Origin: G963677445 sp963678275
Lineage (GTDB): Bacteria > Bacteroidota > Ignavibacteria > Ignavibacteriales > Melioribacteraceae
DNA length: 64,000 nt
NCBI GenBank assembly: GCA_963678275.1
Contig: OY782765.1
Span: forward strand, 2,852,001 to 2,916,000
Direction of reading: 5' to 3'
Shown here: positions 34,051 through 42,748 of the stretch, piece by piece
Position numbering within the stretch: position 1 is the first letter of the stretch
Layout: every line of letters begins with the position of its first letter
Made by a program: the position numbers and the translations under genes
Notes under the pieces: model-generated
Seen by the model: only the letters and a program-made list of their open reading frames with translations
The model's database searches: none
Told to the model about the DNA's origin: nothing

Positions 34051-37000
34051 TTAAAGTTTTCTCGCCACAACAACAACCTTCTTGATTTTCTCAAACTCCC
34101 GTCCCGAAGTATCCATCGCCTCTAAGAGAACAATATAAATGCCAATTTTAAGGGGACTGCCGGAATCACTCAGTCCGTCAAAAATAATGCTCCCGTCTCC
34201 CCCGGCAGGAGAATTTTCCTCGAGCGTTCTTACAAGCCTGCCCACCCTGTCATAAATTCTTACTCTTATGCTCCCGGCCGGTTTCGAAAGATTATAAGAA
34301 AGGAGGCAGTGATCCTCAAAACCATCGTTATCGGGAGAAAAAGGATTAGGCGATATTTCAAGAGAAGATGCTCCCGTTGCCAGTCCCGCGAAGATAGAAT
34401 TCTCTTTTCCCGGGGATGCTCCCAGCATATCAGCCGATGTGCTCCAATTTGCCGGGTCATTGGAGTTAAGTCGTGGATTTATCCTCTCCAGTGACCTGTT
34501 TCCTGTTATATATATATTTTTATTATGCCAATCCTCAGAATATTTCACCGAATCGATAACATTACCGAAAATATCTCTTAATATTATTTCATCGTTTGCT
34601 GAAAGACCAAGTGAATTAAGATTGTAAAAATTATATTCATCCTCCCGGAAATATCCCGGATAACTGTCATATAGAGAAGAGTCCGCTGAAAGGATGTAGT
34701 AGTTGCCCTCATCAACATTCTTAATCCTCTCTGACAAAGAATATTCACCACCGGATGATTCACTGACCTTCAGACCTCCGATATTGACCGGCATCTCTGA
34801 AGTGTTAAAAATTTCCACAAACTGGCAATTCCCCTCATCGGGATTATACATGATTTCATTGATGATCAGATCACCCTGTTCTAAAGGCTGAATGTACTCT
34901 ATTGAATTCTGTTTTCCCGGTGTTGCTCCTGAATCAGAAAGGGAATAGTGCAAGATACCGTTTTCACCATTTTTCCTTTCAATTGATTTACCTTTAATAA
35001 TTTCGATTCCCGCTCCATAAGTGATTGAGTCTGTTACCATATTTTCGGGACTCAAAAGAATTATCCCGTCACCGCTGTTATTCAGAGTTCCGAATGCGAG
35101 AGTTTCAATATCCTTGATATCATAGCCTGTTTTATCAGGAACCGGAGAGAAAACCAGGTAGTCGCGCGGCTGAATAACTAATTCACCGGTGATTCTATGC
35201 TGAATAGTATCCGGAAGCAGCTCGCTTAGCTTCCAGTTTTTTAGTGAGACCGGATGCCCGGCAGTATTATACAATTCTATCCATTCAGAGTTTTCACCAG
35301 CCGGATCAACCATAAATTCACTTATAATTATATCCCCCGGCAGATAACCGGGAGTAACTTCAATAAATAAAATATTATCCTCCGGCATCTGATCCCTGTT
35401 ATATAAAACGTTTACCCTGTAATTAAGCGGTTCCCAGTCCATATATCCGATATGCGCAAAATCTATTCTTCTCTCTTCCCCGGCCTGAAGAAATATCCCC
35501 TCCTGTTTTTCATGCTGTATCTCAATTCCAAAAAGAATCTGGTAAAATTCCAGAGTGAACTCAGCCTCTGCTTCTCCCTGGTTAATAATAACGGTATATA
35601 GAGTGAAATTTTCTCCCGGCTCAGGATTATCAGGTACCGAACCCCCTTCTGATACCGCGATATTATACATTTTTTTTGTGAGTGAATTCACCTTCCCCGG
35701 CGTTGCCCCATCCTGCGATATTGAATTACCCCATGAAGCTGAATCGGTTGAAACCAGTTCGGGGGAATATTTTTCCATTGAATTACCCTGTTTTTTATCC
35801 CATTCGGGATAATATCTTAAGGAGTCAATTTTCCAGCCATATTTATCGAGCAATTGAATCTCATCCCCTGTGTTATTCAGCGCCGGAAAACCCGCGGCGA
35901 TTAATGTGTCAACTCCATAAAATGAAACAACAGATGAATCGCGGGCAATAACCATATATCCGCCCGAAGGAATGAGTATGTCACTCGCGCAGACTTTTAC
36001 TGTATCTCTACTATCCGCGATTAAAATCCCGTTAAGATTTATCTGTGCCGAACCGCTGTTAAATATCTCTATCCACTCCGGTTCGGGGGCATCTGGCGCG
36101 TACATAAACTCATTTATCACCAGGTCCCCCGGCTGAATAGTATGAGCTTCCCCCCTGACTGAATCAACCGATATGTTATTCGAGTTGTCAAGGTCTTCAA
36201 TATATTCAACTTTCGCTATAAAATAAGTATAACCATCATTGAGGGGGCCGGACAGAAGGGGGAAATTATAAACATCACCTGCCGTCAATGAACTTTTAAG
36301 CTCAGAATAAATTAATACACTTCGATCATTCAGCCGCGATAAAGTATCCTGGTAGACAAATATCCTAAAATTATAAGCAGCCCTCGCCCCTAAATTTTTA
36401 ACTGTTATATTAAGATCGGCAGTTCCGCCAGCCTCAACCGGCTCGGCAGTTATATGCCCTACAAACACTGAAAGGTCATAATCCTTTGGAGCAACAGAAT
36501 TTTTTGAGCCCGGTGTTCCCCCGGCAGGCGCCTGACTATTTGCCCAGCTATTCCTTTCTTCAGAAGGAAGCTCCTCTGAAATTTTTTCAATACTTTTCCC
36601 GGTGGAAGTATCCCAGTCAGCGGTATATTCAAGTGAATCCAGAATTATCCCCAGCGAATCCCTGAGAACAATTTTATCCCCGCTATTATTGAATTGCGGC
36701 AGATCGCATACTAATATAAGGCTGTCAGGAATATTATAAAACTGACTTATGCCATTATCTCCTGTAAAAACAAAATATGAGTCTGGCGCGATAAAAATAT
36801 TTTCAATTGCCACCTCCCGGGTCGATACCGCGTCTGAAATTGTAAACCTGTTCAGATTAACCGGTGAATCTGTGTTATTGTATATCTCTATCCATTCCGG
36901 CTCAGGTGAATCGGGAGCGTACATAAACTCATTTATCTGTATATCACCCCTGCTTAAATATGGCCGGACGCCATTCACTTCCAGATAAACTGAGTTATTT

Positions 37001-38688
37001 TCCGTATAGTCATCCTCATCGTAATAGGCCTGAATAATGAATAAATTTTCTCCTTCATCAGGAAGAGTCAGCTCAGAACTAAAATCTGCGGAATCACCTG
37101 CCGGGAGTGAAAATCCGGTTTCAGTGACTACCAATTCACCCGGTGAGGCAACCGAATCGGCATTAGCGTCAAAATAAATCCTGTATTCATAACCGGGACA
37201 AACATCTGTTCCAATGTTTTTAACAGTGCTGAGAAGAAAAAACTGATCCCCCGGCTCATACCAGCCCTCACCCGTTCCGGCATTTGTCACGGCTAAATCA
37301 TTTTCTTTTGGGGTAATTGAATTTATCAGGCCTGGTGTTCCATTCTCCGGACCTTGTGATGTGCCCCAGTTTTCAGCGTTAACACCTTTTCCGGCCGGGA
37401 CAATTTTTTCCAGAGATTTCCCGGAAGATCCTCCCCAGGAGGGCAGATAATCGACACTGTCAACTGTCCCGCCTGTTCTGTTAATTACTTTTATTTCATC
37501 CCCGCTGTTATTTAATGAGGGAAGCGACATTGTCAAAAAGTCAAAATCATTTGAATAAAAACTCACAATGGATGAATCATCCGTTATAATAATAAATCCG
37601 CCCGGCTGGAGATAATAATCCTTCTCTGTTATCTCTTTTGAGCTGCTGAGATCGGTGATTTTCCATTGTTTAAGGTTTATCTCTATGAATGTATTATTTT
37701 TTAATTCCAGCCACTCCGGCTCCCCTCCCGCCGGCGCGTACATTATTTCATTAATGACAATTTCTCCAAAACCGGGCTGTGTTATAAAAATTTCAAATGG
37801 CTTTATGACAGTGTTATTTCCCGGGTTCTGATCGGGAGAATAAAAAAGAATTGCTATCAGGTTATAGATGCCTGCTGTTTCACAATAAAGTCCGGCAGTG
37901 AATTCAATTTCTTCACCACTCTGTAACCCTTCCCCGGCTTCGGCTGCGATAAGCTCATCCTGTTGAGCCAGCGAATCATTGTTTTCATCAAAATATAGAT
38001 TCACCACATATTGTTCAGATACTGCCGATCCATTGTTCAAAACTGATATTTTAATTTCTAATGAATCCCCCGCTTCAGGCAAAAAGTTATCCGACTCCAA
38101 ACCGCTTATCATAAGATCATGTTCAAATGGTGTAATTGTGTTTTTCGCCCCCGGTGTCCCGAGGTACTGCTCAGAATTACCCCAGTTAGTAGAGCCATTA
38201 TTCCGGTTTATAATTATTTTTTCATCTGAACGGCCTGAACTGTTGTCCGCGCTGTAAGTATAAACCGAGAGTGTATCCGCGAGTGTATTGACAATCTTTA
38301 CAGTCCTGTCTCCCGAATTGGACATTCCGCCGGTTCCGAACGCGTTATTATTTATCTTCAGGATAAGAGCGTCATCCGGTATTAAATCAGAATAAATCCC
38401 GTTCACGATATCATAATCCGCTTCAAAAACAACCGCGAATTGCCCCGGGAATAAAACTGTGCCCTCACCCGCGTCTGTCAAAAGATCGGGAGAGGAATTC
38501 TGGTAGATAAAAACATATTCATTAAGATTTACTGATACACCCCCCGGACGGTTATATATTTCAATAAATTCGCTGTTTGACTCAGGCGCGTAAAACATTA
38601 CTTCACTTAATATGAGAGTGGTATCTGTCTGCGCGAAAAGATTAAAATACAAAAACAGTAACGGAACAAACACAATCCTGAAATTCAT
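34051..38688 (-). CDS. Giant surface protein with six lamin-tail domains
   Basis: This 1545-residue protein has a signal peptide (VFVPLLFLYFNLFAQ) and about six lamin-tail (LTD) repeats, each opening with a line like INEFMYAPDSPEPEWIEIYN (also ILSEVMFYAP, INEIMYAPAGGEPEWLEL, INEFMYAPDAPEPEWIEI, ISEFMVDPAGENSEWIEL, INEIMYNPDEGNCQFVEI). Four CARDB-like Ig segments lie between them, recognisable by openings such as NDLAVTNAGTGEG and DLSVFVGHITAEPVEAG. The C-terminus (SPNPFSPDNDGFED to KVVVVARKL) is a FlgD/CHU-type domain found on T9SS cargo. The likely location is the cell surface. The role could be adhesion or a nuclease/scaffold, but no enzymatic domain is seen. Confidence 0.88.
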   Translation of the reverse strand: MNFRIVFVPLLFLYFNLFAQTDTTLILSEVMFYAPESNSEFIEIYNRPGGVSVNLNEYVFIYQNSSPDLLTDAGEGTVLFPGQFAVVFEADYDIVNGIYSDLIPDDALILKINNNAFGTGGMSNSGDRTVKIVNTLADTLSVYTYSADNSSGRSDEKIIINRNNGSTNWGNSEQYLGTPGAKNTITPFEHDLMISGLESDNFLPEAGDSLEIKISVLNNGSAVSEQYVVNLYFDENNDSLAQQDELIAAEAGEGLQSGEEIEFTAGLYCETAGIYNLIAILFYSPDQNPGNNTVIKPFEIFITQPGFGEIVINEIMYAPAGGEPEWLELKNNTFIEINLKQWKITDLSSSKEITEKDYYLQPGGFIIITDDSSIVSFYSNDFDFLTMSLPSLNNSGDEIKVINRTGGTVDSVDYLPSWGGSSGKSLEKIVPAGKGVNAENWGTSQGPENGTPGLINSITPKENDLAVTNAGTGEGWYEPGDQFFLLSTVKNIGTDVCPGYEYRIYFDANADSVASPGELVVTETGFSLPAGDSADFSSELTLPDEGENLFIIQAYYDEDDYTENNSVYLEVNGVRPYLSRGDIQINEFMYAPDSPEPEWIEIYNNTDSPVNLNRFTISDAVSTREVAIENIFIAPDSYFVFTGDNGISQFYNIPDSLILVCDLPQFNNSGDKIVLRDSLGIILDSLEYTADWDTSTGKSIEKISEELPSEERNSWANSQAPAGGTPGSKNSVAPKDYDLSVFVGHITAEPVEAGGTADLNITVKNLGARAAYNFRIFVYQDTLSRLNDRSVLIYSELKSSLTAGDVYNFPLLSGPLNDGYTYFIAKVEYIEDLDNSNNISVDSVRGEAHTIQPGDLVINEFMYAPDAPEPEWIEIFNSGSAQINLNGILIADSRDTVKVCASDILIPSGGYMVIARDSSVVSFYGVDTLIAAGFPALNNTGDEIQLLDKYGWKIDSLRYYPEWDKKQGNSMEKYSPELVSTDSASWGNSISQDGATPGKVNSLTKKMYNIAVSEGGSVPDNPEPGENFTLYTVIINQGEAEAEFTLEFYQILFGIEIQHEKQEGIFLQAGEERRIDFAHIGYMDWEPLNYRVNVLYNRDQMPEDNILFIEVTPGYLPGDIIISEFMVDPAGENSEWIELYNTAGHPVSLKNWKLSELLPDTIQHRITGELVIQPRDYLVFSPVPDKTGYDIKDIETLAFGTLNNSGDGIILLSPENMVTDSITYGAGIEIIKGKSIERKNGENGILHYSLSDSGATPGKQNSIEYIQPLEQGDLIINEIMYNPDEGNCQFVEIFNTSEMPVNIGGLKVSESSGGEYSLSERIKNVDEGNYYILSADSSLYDSYPGYFREDEYNFYNLNSLGLSANDEIILRDIFGNVIDSVKYSEDWHNKNIYITGNRSLERINPRLNSNDPANWSTSADMLGASPGKENSIFAGLATGASSLEISPNPFSPDNDGFEDHCLLSYNLSKPAGSIRVRIYDRVGRLVRTLEENSPAGGDGSIIFDGLSDSGSPLKIGIYIVLLEAMDTSGREFEKIKKVVVVARKL

Positions 38689-39036
38689 TCTCTCCTCTTA
38701 ATGTATACCCAAATATAATAATAAGAAATAAAAATTTCTTACTCTTTTACCCTGCTAATCGTATAAACATTTCAAATCCTGTTCCGGGCGTTATATCCGC
38801 TCCATTCAGCAAAAGGCGCGGGAAATACAAACCCCGTGGAAAAAGTCAATTAGGTTTGTTATATGCGGGTAATTCCCGGCTGCTATAGTTCAAAACAAAA
38901 CAAGCTTCTTTTCGTGGGATTTTGTTTTCTTAATTTTTTGTGTCCTATTATGCCTTCTTAGTGTTCCTGGTGGTTAAAGAACCTGAATCACACTAACAAT
39001 AGAAGTTTTTTCAATTCATAATTCATCATTCACAAT
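38689..39036. other. Gene-free gap upstream of the lamin-tail gene
   Basis: 348 bp with no gene. It carries the promoter for the lamin-tail protein and, next to rsmD, a short degenerate minisatellite. I see no terminator for rsmD. Confidence 0.5.
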
Positions 39037-39048
39037 TCACAATTCATA
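39013..39048. repeat. Short degenerate minisatellite at the end of rsmD
   Basis: Units ATTCATAATTCATC, ATTCACAATTCACA and ATTCATAAAT are related to the array at 33.9-34.05 kb. The last codons and stop of rsmD lie within it, so the repeat has spread into or from the gene end. Confidence 0.7.
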
Positions 39049-39576
39049 AATAAGGCTGTCCCCGATTCTCTTAAAGGGTTCTGTGCCGAATGCCTCAACA
39101 TCCTTCTTTTCAGTCTGGATTGATCTTTCAATTAGAAACAGTCCGGTCTCATTTACAAAATTATTTTTCCGTATCAACTCCGCCGCCTTATGAATATCAT
39201 TCCTGAAAAAAGGGGGGTCCGCGATAATAAGATCATAACTTTCATGTTCAGAAAGAGAAGCAAATTTAATGGCCGACATTTTAAACACTCTGCATTCTTC
39301 ATCAGCGCCGAAAGCTTCAATGGTAGATTTCAGATTCCTGAACACAGTAAAATTGTTCTCAACAAAATGCACTTCCGCAGCCCCTCTGCTGAGCGCTTCA
39401 AGACCAAGAGAACCTGATCCGGCATAAATATCACAGACTTTCATCCCCTCAAAATCAAGAAAATTCTGTAGATAGTTAAATAAAGATTCCTTAACCTTCT
39501 CCGTTGTAGGGCGCACCCCGCCGCTTCCCGGCATAGATATTCTTCTTCCCCCGAATCTTCCGCTGATAATCCTCAT
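39037..39576 (-). CDS. rsmD: 16S rRNA (guanine966-N2)-methyltransferase RsmD
   Basis: RsmD adds a methyl group to G966 of 16S rRNA. The 179-residue protein has the typical beginning MRIISGRFGGRRI, then RPTTEKVKESLFN, the SAM site DIYAGSGSLGLEALSRGA, and the catalytic DPPF. Its start overlaps the last base of the upstream gene's stop, so they are co-translated. Confidence 0.93.
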   Translation of the reverse strand: MRIISGRFGGRRISMPGSGGVRPTTEKVKESLFNYLQNFLDFEGMKVCDIYAGSGSLGLEALSRGAAEVHFVENNFTVFRNLKSTIEAFGADEECRVFKMSAIKFASLSEHESYDLIIADPPFFRNDIHKAAELIRKNNFVNETGLFLIERSIQTEKKDVEAFGTEPFKRIGDSLIYEL

Positions 39577-40337
39577 CAGTCACCAAATTTTAATTCTGTT
39601 ATCTCCTCAAATATTCCCTGGTAAAAGGGAAGCCTGAGCAGATCATTTAATCCCGTCACTTCATTTTCTGTAAGATCATAATATACAGAATCGAAATTAT
39701 TTCTTATAAAGTCCTTAAACCTTGGTTTAATCATCAGGTTTTCCAGAATTTTTTCAAGATTATCCTCAATCTTTTTATCAACTTCAGTCAAGCCGTCAGT
39801 AAAATTTTTAATAGCCGTTCCGTTAGTTGAAGCAAGCACATAATTTACATAAGGATAATCAATCAGGTCGGCAACCTGGTCGGAAAAACTTATGCCATTG
39901 CTGAATTCGGGATAGTCGAAATTTTCATTTCCGCTGATAAGATAATTCTTCTCGCCGGGGGTAGTCTCGCTGGTATCCAACACTATATTCAGATCAATAC
40001 CATATTTTTCGAGAAACAGGATTTTAGTCAGAATGATCTCATTTGTGGATATATCTCCTTTCAGATAAAGAGTATCAAGATTATCCTGTCCCATAATAAA
40101 ATACAAATAAGAATTCGAAAGCTGTCCGTCGAATGAAACAGCCAGTTTTCGGCTTATCCTTACACCTTCAATTTTGGGAATATCCATTGAAGGCAGCAGA
40201 GCAATGCTTTCCGGCTCAGTTTTCAAGCGCTCCGATATTAGTGATGATGGTAAAACAGCGACGCTGCCTTTCAATTCTTCCGGCAGCCAGAGTGAAAAAA
40301 TTGCCGCGTACAGATTTTGTGGTATATAAAATTTCAT
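39576..40337 (-). CDS. Uncharacterised protein with MqnA/periplasmic-binding-like look
   Basis: This 253-residue protein has no signal peptide. It has an alpha/beta pattern reminiscent of MqnA-type and related substrate-binding folds: IALLPSMDI, ISRKLAVSFDG, SNSYLYFI and DISTNEIILTKILFLEKYG. Key MqnA residues cannot be confirmed by eye, so I do not call it a menaquinone enzyme. It is coupled to rsmD by a one-base overlap. A terminator of the ribosomal operon lies just upstream, so this pair has its own promoter or depends on read-through. Confidence 0.55.
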   Translation of the reverse strand: MKFYIPQNLYAAIFSLWLPEELKGSVAVLPSSLISERLKTEPESIALLPSMDIPKIEGVRISRKLAVSFDGQLSNSYLYFIMGQDNLDTLYLKGDISTNEIILTKILFLEKYGIDLNIVLDTSETTPGEKNYLISGNENFDYPEFSNGISFSDQVADLIDYPYVNYVLASTNGTAIKNFTDGLTEVDKKIEDNLEKILENLMIKPRFKDFIRNNFDSVYYDLTENEVTGLNDLLRLPFYQGIFEEITELKFGD

Positions 40338-40356
40338 GGTTTCCTTTTTAAAATGG

Positions 40357-40383
40357 AAAAAGCCGCTTCTCTGAAGCGGCTTT
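40357..40383 (-). terminator. Terminator after rplS
   Basis: AAAGCCGCTT pairs perfectly with AAGCGGCTTT around CTCTG. Read on the minus strand it ends in a T-run. It lies 16 bases after the rplS stop and closes the ribosomal/trmD operon. Confidence 0.9.
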
Positions 40384-40398
40384 ATGATGTTAAATTTT

Positions 40399-40746
40399 TT
40401 AGCGCTGGTTTTTATCTTTAATTCTTGCGGCTTTACCTGAAAGTTTTCTCAGGTAAAATAATTTTGCTCTTCTTACTTTACCTTCCCTTAGAACTTCGAT
40501 TTTCGCAATCTTTGGCGAGTTCCACGGAAATATTCTTTCAACACCAACACCGCTCGATATCTTACGAACGGTAAAAGTTTTATTCATTCCTCCGCCGCGA
40601 ATGCTTATAACATCACCTTCGAAAGGCTGAATTCTTTCTTTATCCCCTTCAATAACTCTTACATGTACTCTAACCCTGTCACCAGCCTTAAACTGGGGCA
40701 TATCAGTTTTAAGCTGGTTAGCTGTAACTTCTGCTAATTTATCCAT
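40399..40746 (-). CDS. rplS: 50S ribosomal protein L19
   Basis: This 115-residue L19, located at the 30S-50S interface, shows the family core: FKAGDRVRVHVRVIEGDKER, then IQPFEGDVISIRGGG, FTVRKISSGVGVER, and the basic C-terminal VRRAKLFYLRKLSGKAARI. It lies three bases downstream of trmD in the conserved rpsP-khpA-rimM-trmD-rplS order, and a terminator follows. Confidence 0.97.
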   Translation of the reverse strand: MDKLAEVTANQLKTDMPQFKAGDRVRVHVRVIEGDKERIQPFEGDVISIRGGGMNKTFTVRKISSGVGVERIFPWNSPKIAKIEVLREGKVRRAKLFYLRKLSGKAARIKDKNQR

Positions 40747-40749
40747 AAT

Positions 40750-41433
40750 TTACTCCACATTATTTATGTATTTCCAATTTTCAGTTAATATTTTCGACTT
40801 CTCAGCTTTCCAGTCCTTAATTTTTTTTTCATGACCGGAAAGAAGTACTTCAGGTACTTTATAACCTTTATATTCGGCAGGCCTTGTATAATTTGGAGCT
40901 TCAATCTCGACCCCTTCCATAAATGAATCTTTAAGGGCCGATTCACTGTCGCCTAAAACTCCCGGTATCAGCCTGACAATCGAATCAACAATAATCAAAG
41001 CGGGCAGCTCGCCGCCGCTGAGAACAAAATTTCCTATTGATATTTCATCAGTGGCAAAATGCTCCCTTACACGGTCATCAATTCCTTTATAATGACCTGT
41101 TATGATCAGAATATTTCCAGCCATAGAAAACCGGTTGGCCATTTTCTGGTCATAAATTTTTCCGCCGGGACTCGTAAAGATAATGTGCTCATAACTCCTT
41201 TCATCTTTCAGCCTGCCAATGCATTCAAAAAAAGGCTCTGGCTTAAGGAGCATTCCGGGTCCGCCGCCAAAAGGTTTGTCATCTATCTGACGATGTTTGT
41301 TAAAGGCATAATCCCTTAGATTATGCACGTTTATTTCAACCTTTTTTTTTTCCTGAGCGCGCTGAATAATACTCGTTTTCAACGGACTTGTCAGAAGTTC
41401 GGGCACAGCCGAAATAAGATCAATTCTCAGCAT
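40750..41433 (-). CDS. trmD: tRNA (guanine37-N1)-methyltransferase TrmD
   Basis: TrmD makes m1G37, which prevents frameshifting. The 227-residue SPOUT enzyme has the start RIDLISAVPELL, the FGGGPGMLL motif, the SAM-binding trefoil knot GHYKGIDDRV with IGNFVLSGGELPALI, and RLIPGVLG. It overlaps the end of rimM by about 14 bases. The C-terminal domain is normal. Confidence 0.97.
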   Translation of the reverse strand: MLRIDLISAVPELLTSPLKTSIIQRAQEKKKVEINVHNLRDYAFNKHRQIDDKPFGGGPGMLLKPEPFFECIGRLKDERSYEHIIFTSPGGKIYDQKMANRFSMAGNILIITGHYKGIDDRVREHFATDEISIGNFVLSGGELPALIIVDSIVRLIPGVLGDSESALKDSFMEGVEIEAPNYTRPAEYKGYKVPEVLLSGHEKKIKDWKAEKSKILTENWKYINNVE

Positions 41434-41938
41434 CTTCCGTTAAACCGCTTCCATTCCTTATAAATAATATTCTCTGTTCCTTATCAAACCTGTCAATATA
41501 ATCAGCTATCGCCGGAATCAGAATCTCATTATCTTCATTCTGTTTAACAACGTAAACATCATTTGCCGGTAAAGTAAGAACATCAACAATACTGCCGATT
41601 TTCCTTGTATTATCGACCACATTGCTGCCAATAAGATCATGAATAAAATAGGTGTCGCTGCCGGGGCGCACCAATTCATTCTCTTTTATATAAATTTTTT
41701 TGCCGCAAAGTATTTCAGCTTCTTCGGCATCATTAAAATTGCGGAAGCGAATTATAAAACCCCGGCCAGACTGAAGCACATCTTCGACTTCAAACTCCTT
41801 AAAGACTCCAAAGATATGAATGAATACCTTCTTCAGTCTGTAAAACCTTTCCGGGAAGTCGCTATAAGATTCGACAGAGATATACCCCTCGGAATTATAT
41901 ACCGACTTACTTTCAGCAATTAAAAAAAACTCTTCCAA
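41420..41938 (-). CDS. rimM: Ribosome maturation factor RimM
   Basis: RimM assists 30S head assembly at S19. With the chosen start it is 172 residues: EEFFLIAESKSVYNSEGYI opens the first barrel, the linker and second PRC-barrel include VRPGSDTYFIHDLIGSNV, and the end has NEILIPAI and DRFDKEQRILFI. I choose TTG at 41938 because family homology starts there and AAGGAG precedes it, though the spacing of two bases is tight. The ATG at 41986 would overlap the KhpA gene by 35 bases. Confidence 0.9.
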   Translation of the reverse strand: MEEFFLIAESKSVYNSEGYISVESYSDFPERFYRLKKVFIHIFGVFKEFEVEDVLQSGRGFIIRFRNFNDAEEAEILCGKKIYIKENELVRPGSDTYFIHDLIGSNVVDNTRKIGSIVDVLTLPANDVYVVKQNEDNEILIPAIADYIDRFDKEQRILFIRNGSGLTEDAEN

Positions 41939-41951
41939 GACTCCTTTTCTT

Positions 41952-42185
41952 TTAGTCAAGAATCTTAAGAATCGCGCGCTTGCCATCTTTGGCAGCGATC
42001 GCAGTTAACAAAGTCCGCATTGCCTGCGCAGTTTTCCCCTGTTTTCCGATAACTTTGCCGACATCTTCCGAGCCAACTTTAAGGGTCATTTCGATAGTCT
42101 TTTCATTCGGAAAGTTCTCCTCAATGGAAACAGATTCCGGATTGTCGACAAGATGTTTCGCAATAAATTCAATAAATTCTTTCAT
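41952..42185 (-). CDS. khpA: KH-domain RNA-binding protein KhpA
   Basis: This 77-residue single KH domain (YlqC/KhpA family) has the GxxG loop in GKVIGKQGKTAQAMRTLL. Relatives bind RNA with KhpB and affect cell division and sRNA control. Its position between rpsP and rimM is the standard one. Confidence 0.94.
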   Translation of the reverse strand: MKEFIEFIAKHLVDNPESVSIEENFPNEKTIEMTLKVGSEDVGKVIGKQGKTAQAMRTLLTAIAAKDGKRAILKILD

Positions 42186-42239
42186 GAGGACACCTATAAG
42201 ATATTAAAGAACAGGGTACCTTTACTATATGCCAGCCGG

Positions 42240-42722
42240 CTATGCCTCAGTTGTTTTTTCGGCCTCCTGCTGGTCTTCATTGGAAGCAGCACCCGTAACT
42301 TCCGAGGAATCTTCTGAACTCAATGCTTCCGCTTCCACTTTTTCCTCTGCGGGAGCGGTTTCGGTTTTCATTTCTTCTTTCTTTTTGACGGGTTTAATTT
42401 CAGGTCTGGTTTTATACCATTCTTCCATTTGGGCTTCAATCTCTTTTTCTCCTAATCCCCGGCGGATCAGGTCCTGTTTTAATAATATTCCTTTTTTACT
42501 AAGAATATTTTTGACAGTATCAGTAGGTTTCGCTCCAACTCCAAGCCAGTAAATTGCTCTTTCTTCATCAATATTCAAAGTAGCCGGATCTGTTAAAGGG
42601 TTGTATAAACCAATAGCTTCAATGAACTTACCATCGCGTGGTGATCTTTCATCAGCCGCAACCACTTTATAAATCGGCTGTCTTTTCTTTCCCATTCTTC
42701 TTAATCTAAGCTTAACTGCCAA
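42240..42722 (-). CDS. rpsP: 30S ribosomal protein S16 with an acidic C-terminal extension
   Basis: The first 85 or so residues are ordinary S16: KLRLRRMGKKRQPIYKVV, DGKFIEAIGLYNPLT and AIYWLGVGAKPTDTVKNIL. The protein totals 160 residues, about twice the usual length. The extra part is rich in Glu, Ala and Ser (for example TAPAEEKVEAEALSSEDS) and probably disordered. Such tails occur in some Bacteroidota-type S16 proteins. It heads the rimM-trmD block. Confidence 0.95.
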   Translation of the reverse strand: MAVKLRLRRMGKKRQPIYKVVAADERSPRDGKFIEAIGLYNPLTDPATLNIDEERAIYWLGVGAKPTDTVKNILSKKGILLKQDLIRRGLGEKEIEAQMEEWYKTRPEIKPVKKKEEMKTETAPAEEKVEAEALSSEDSSEVTGAASNEDQQEAEKTTEA

Positions 42723-42748
42723 ATTAAAAATTCCTCCAGTTTATTATT

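Noticed and set aside
41938..41986. RimM starting at the ATG at 41986
   Set aside because: It would overlap khpA by 35 bases with residues not seen at RimM N-termini. TTG at 41938 fits the family, though this is not certain.
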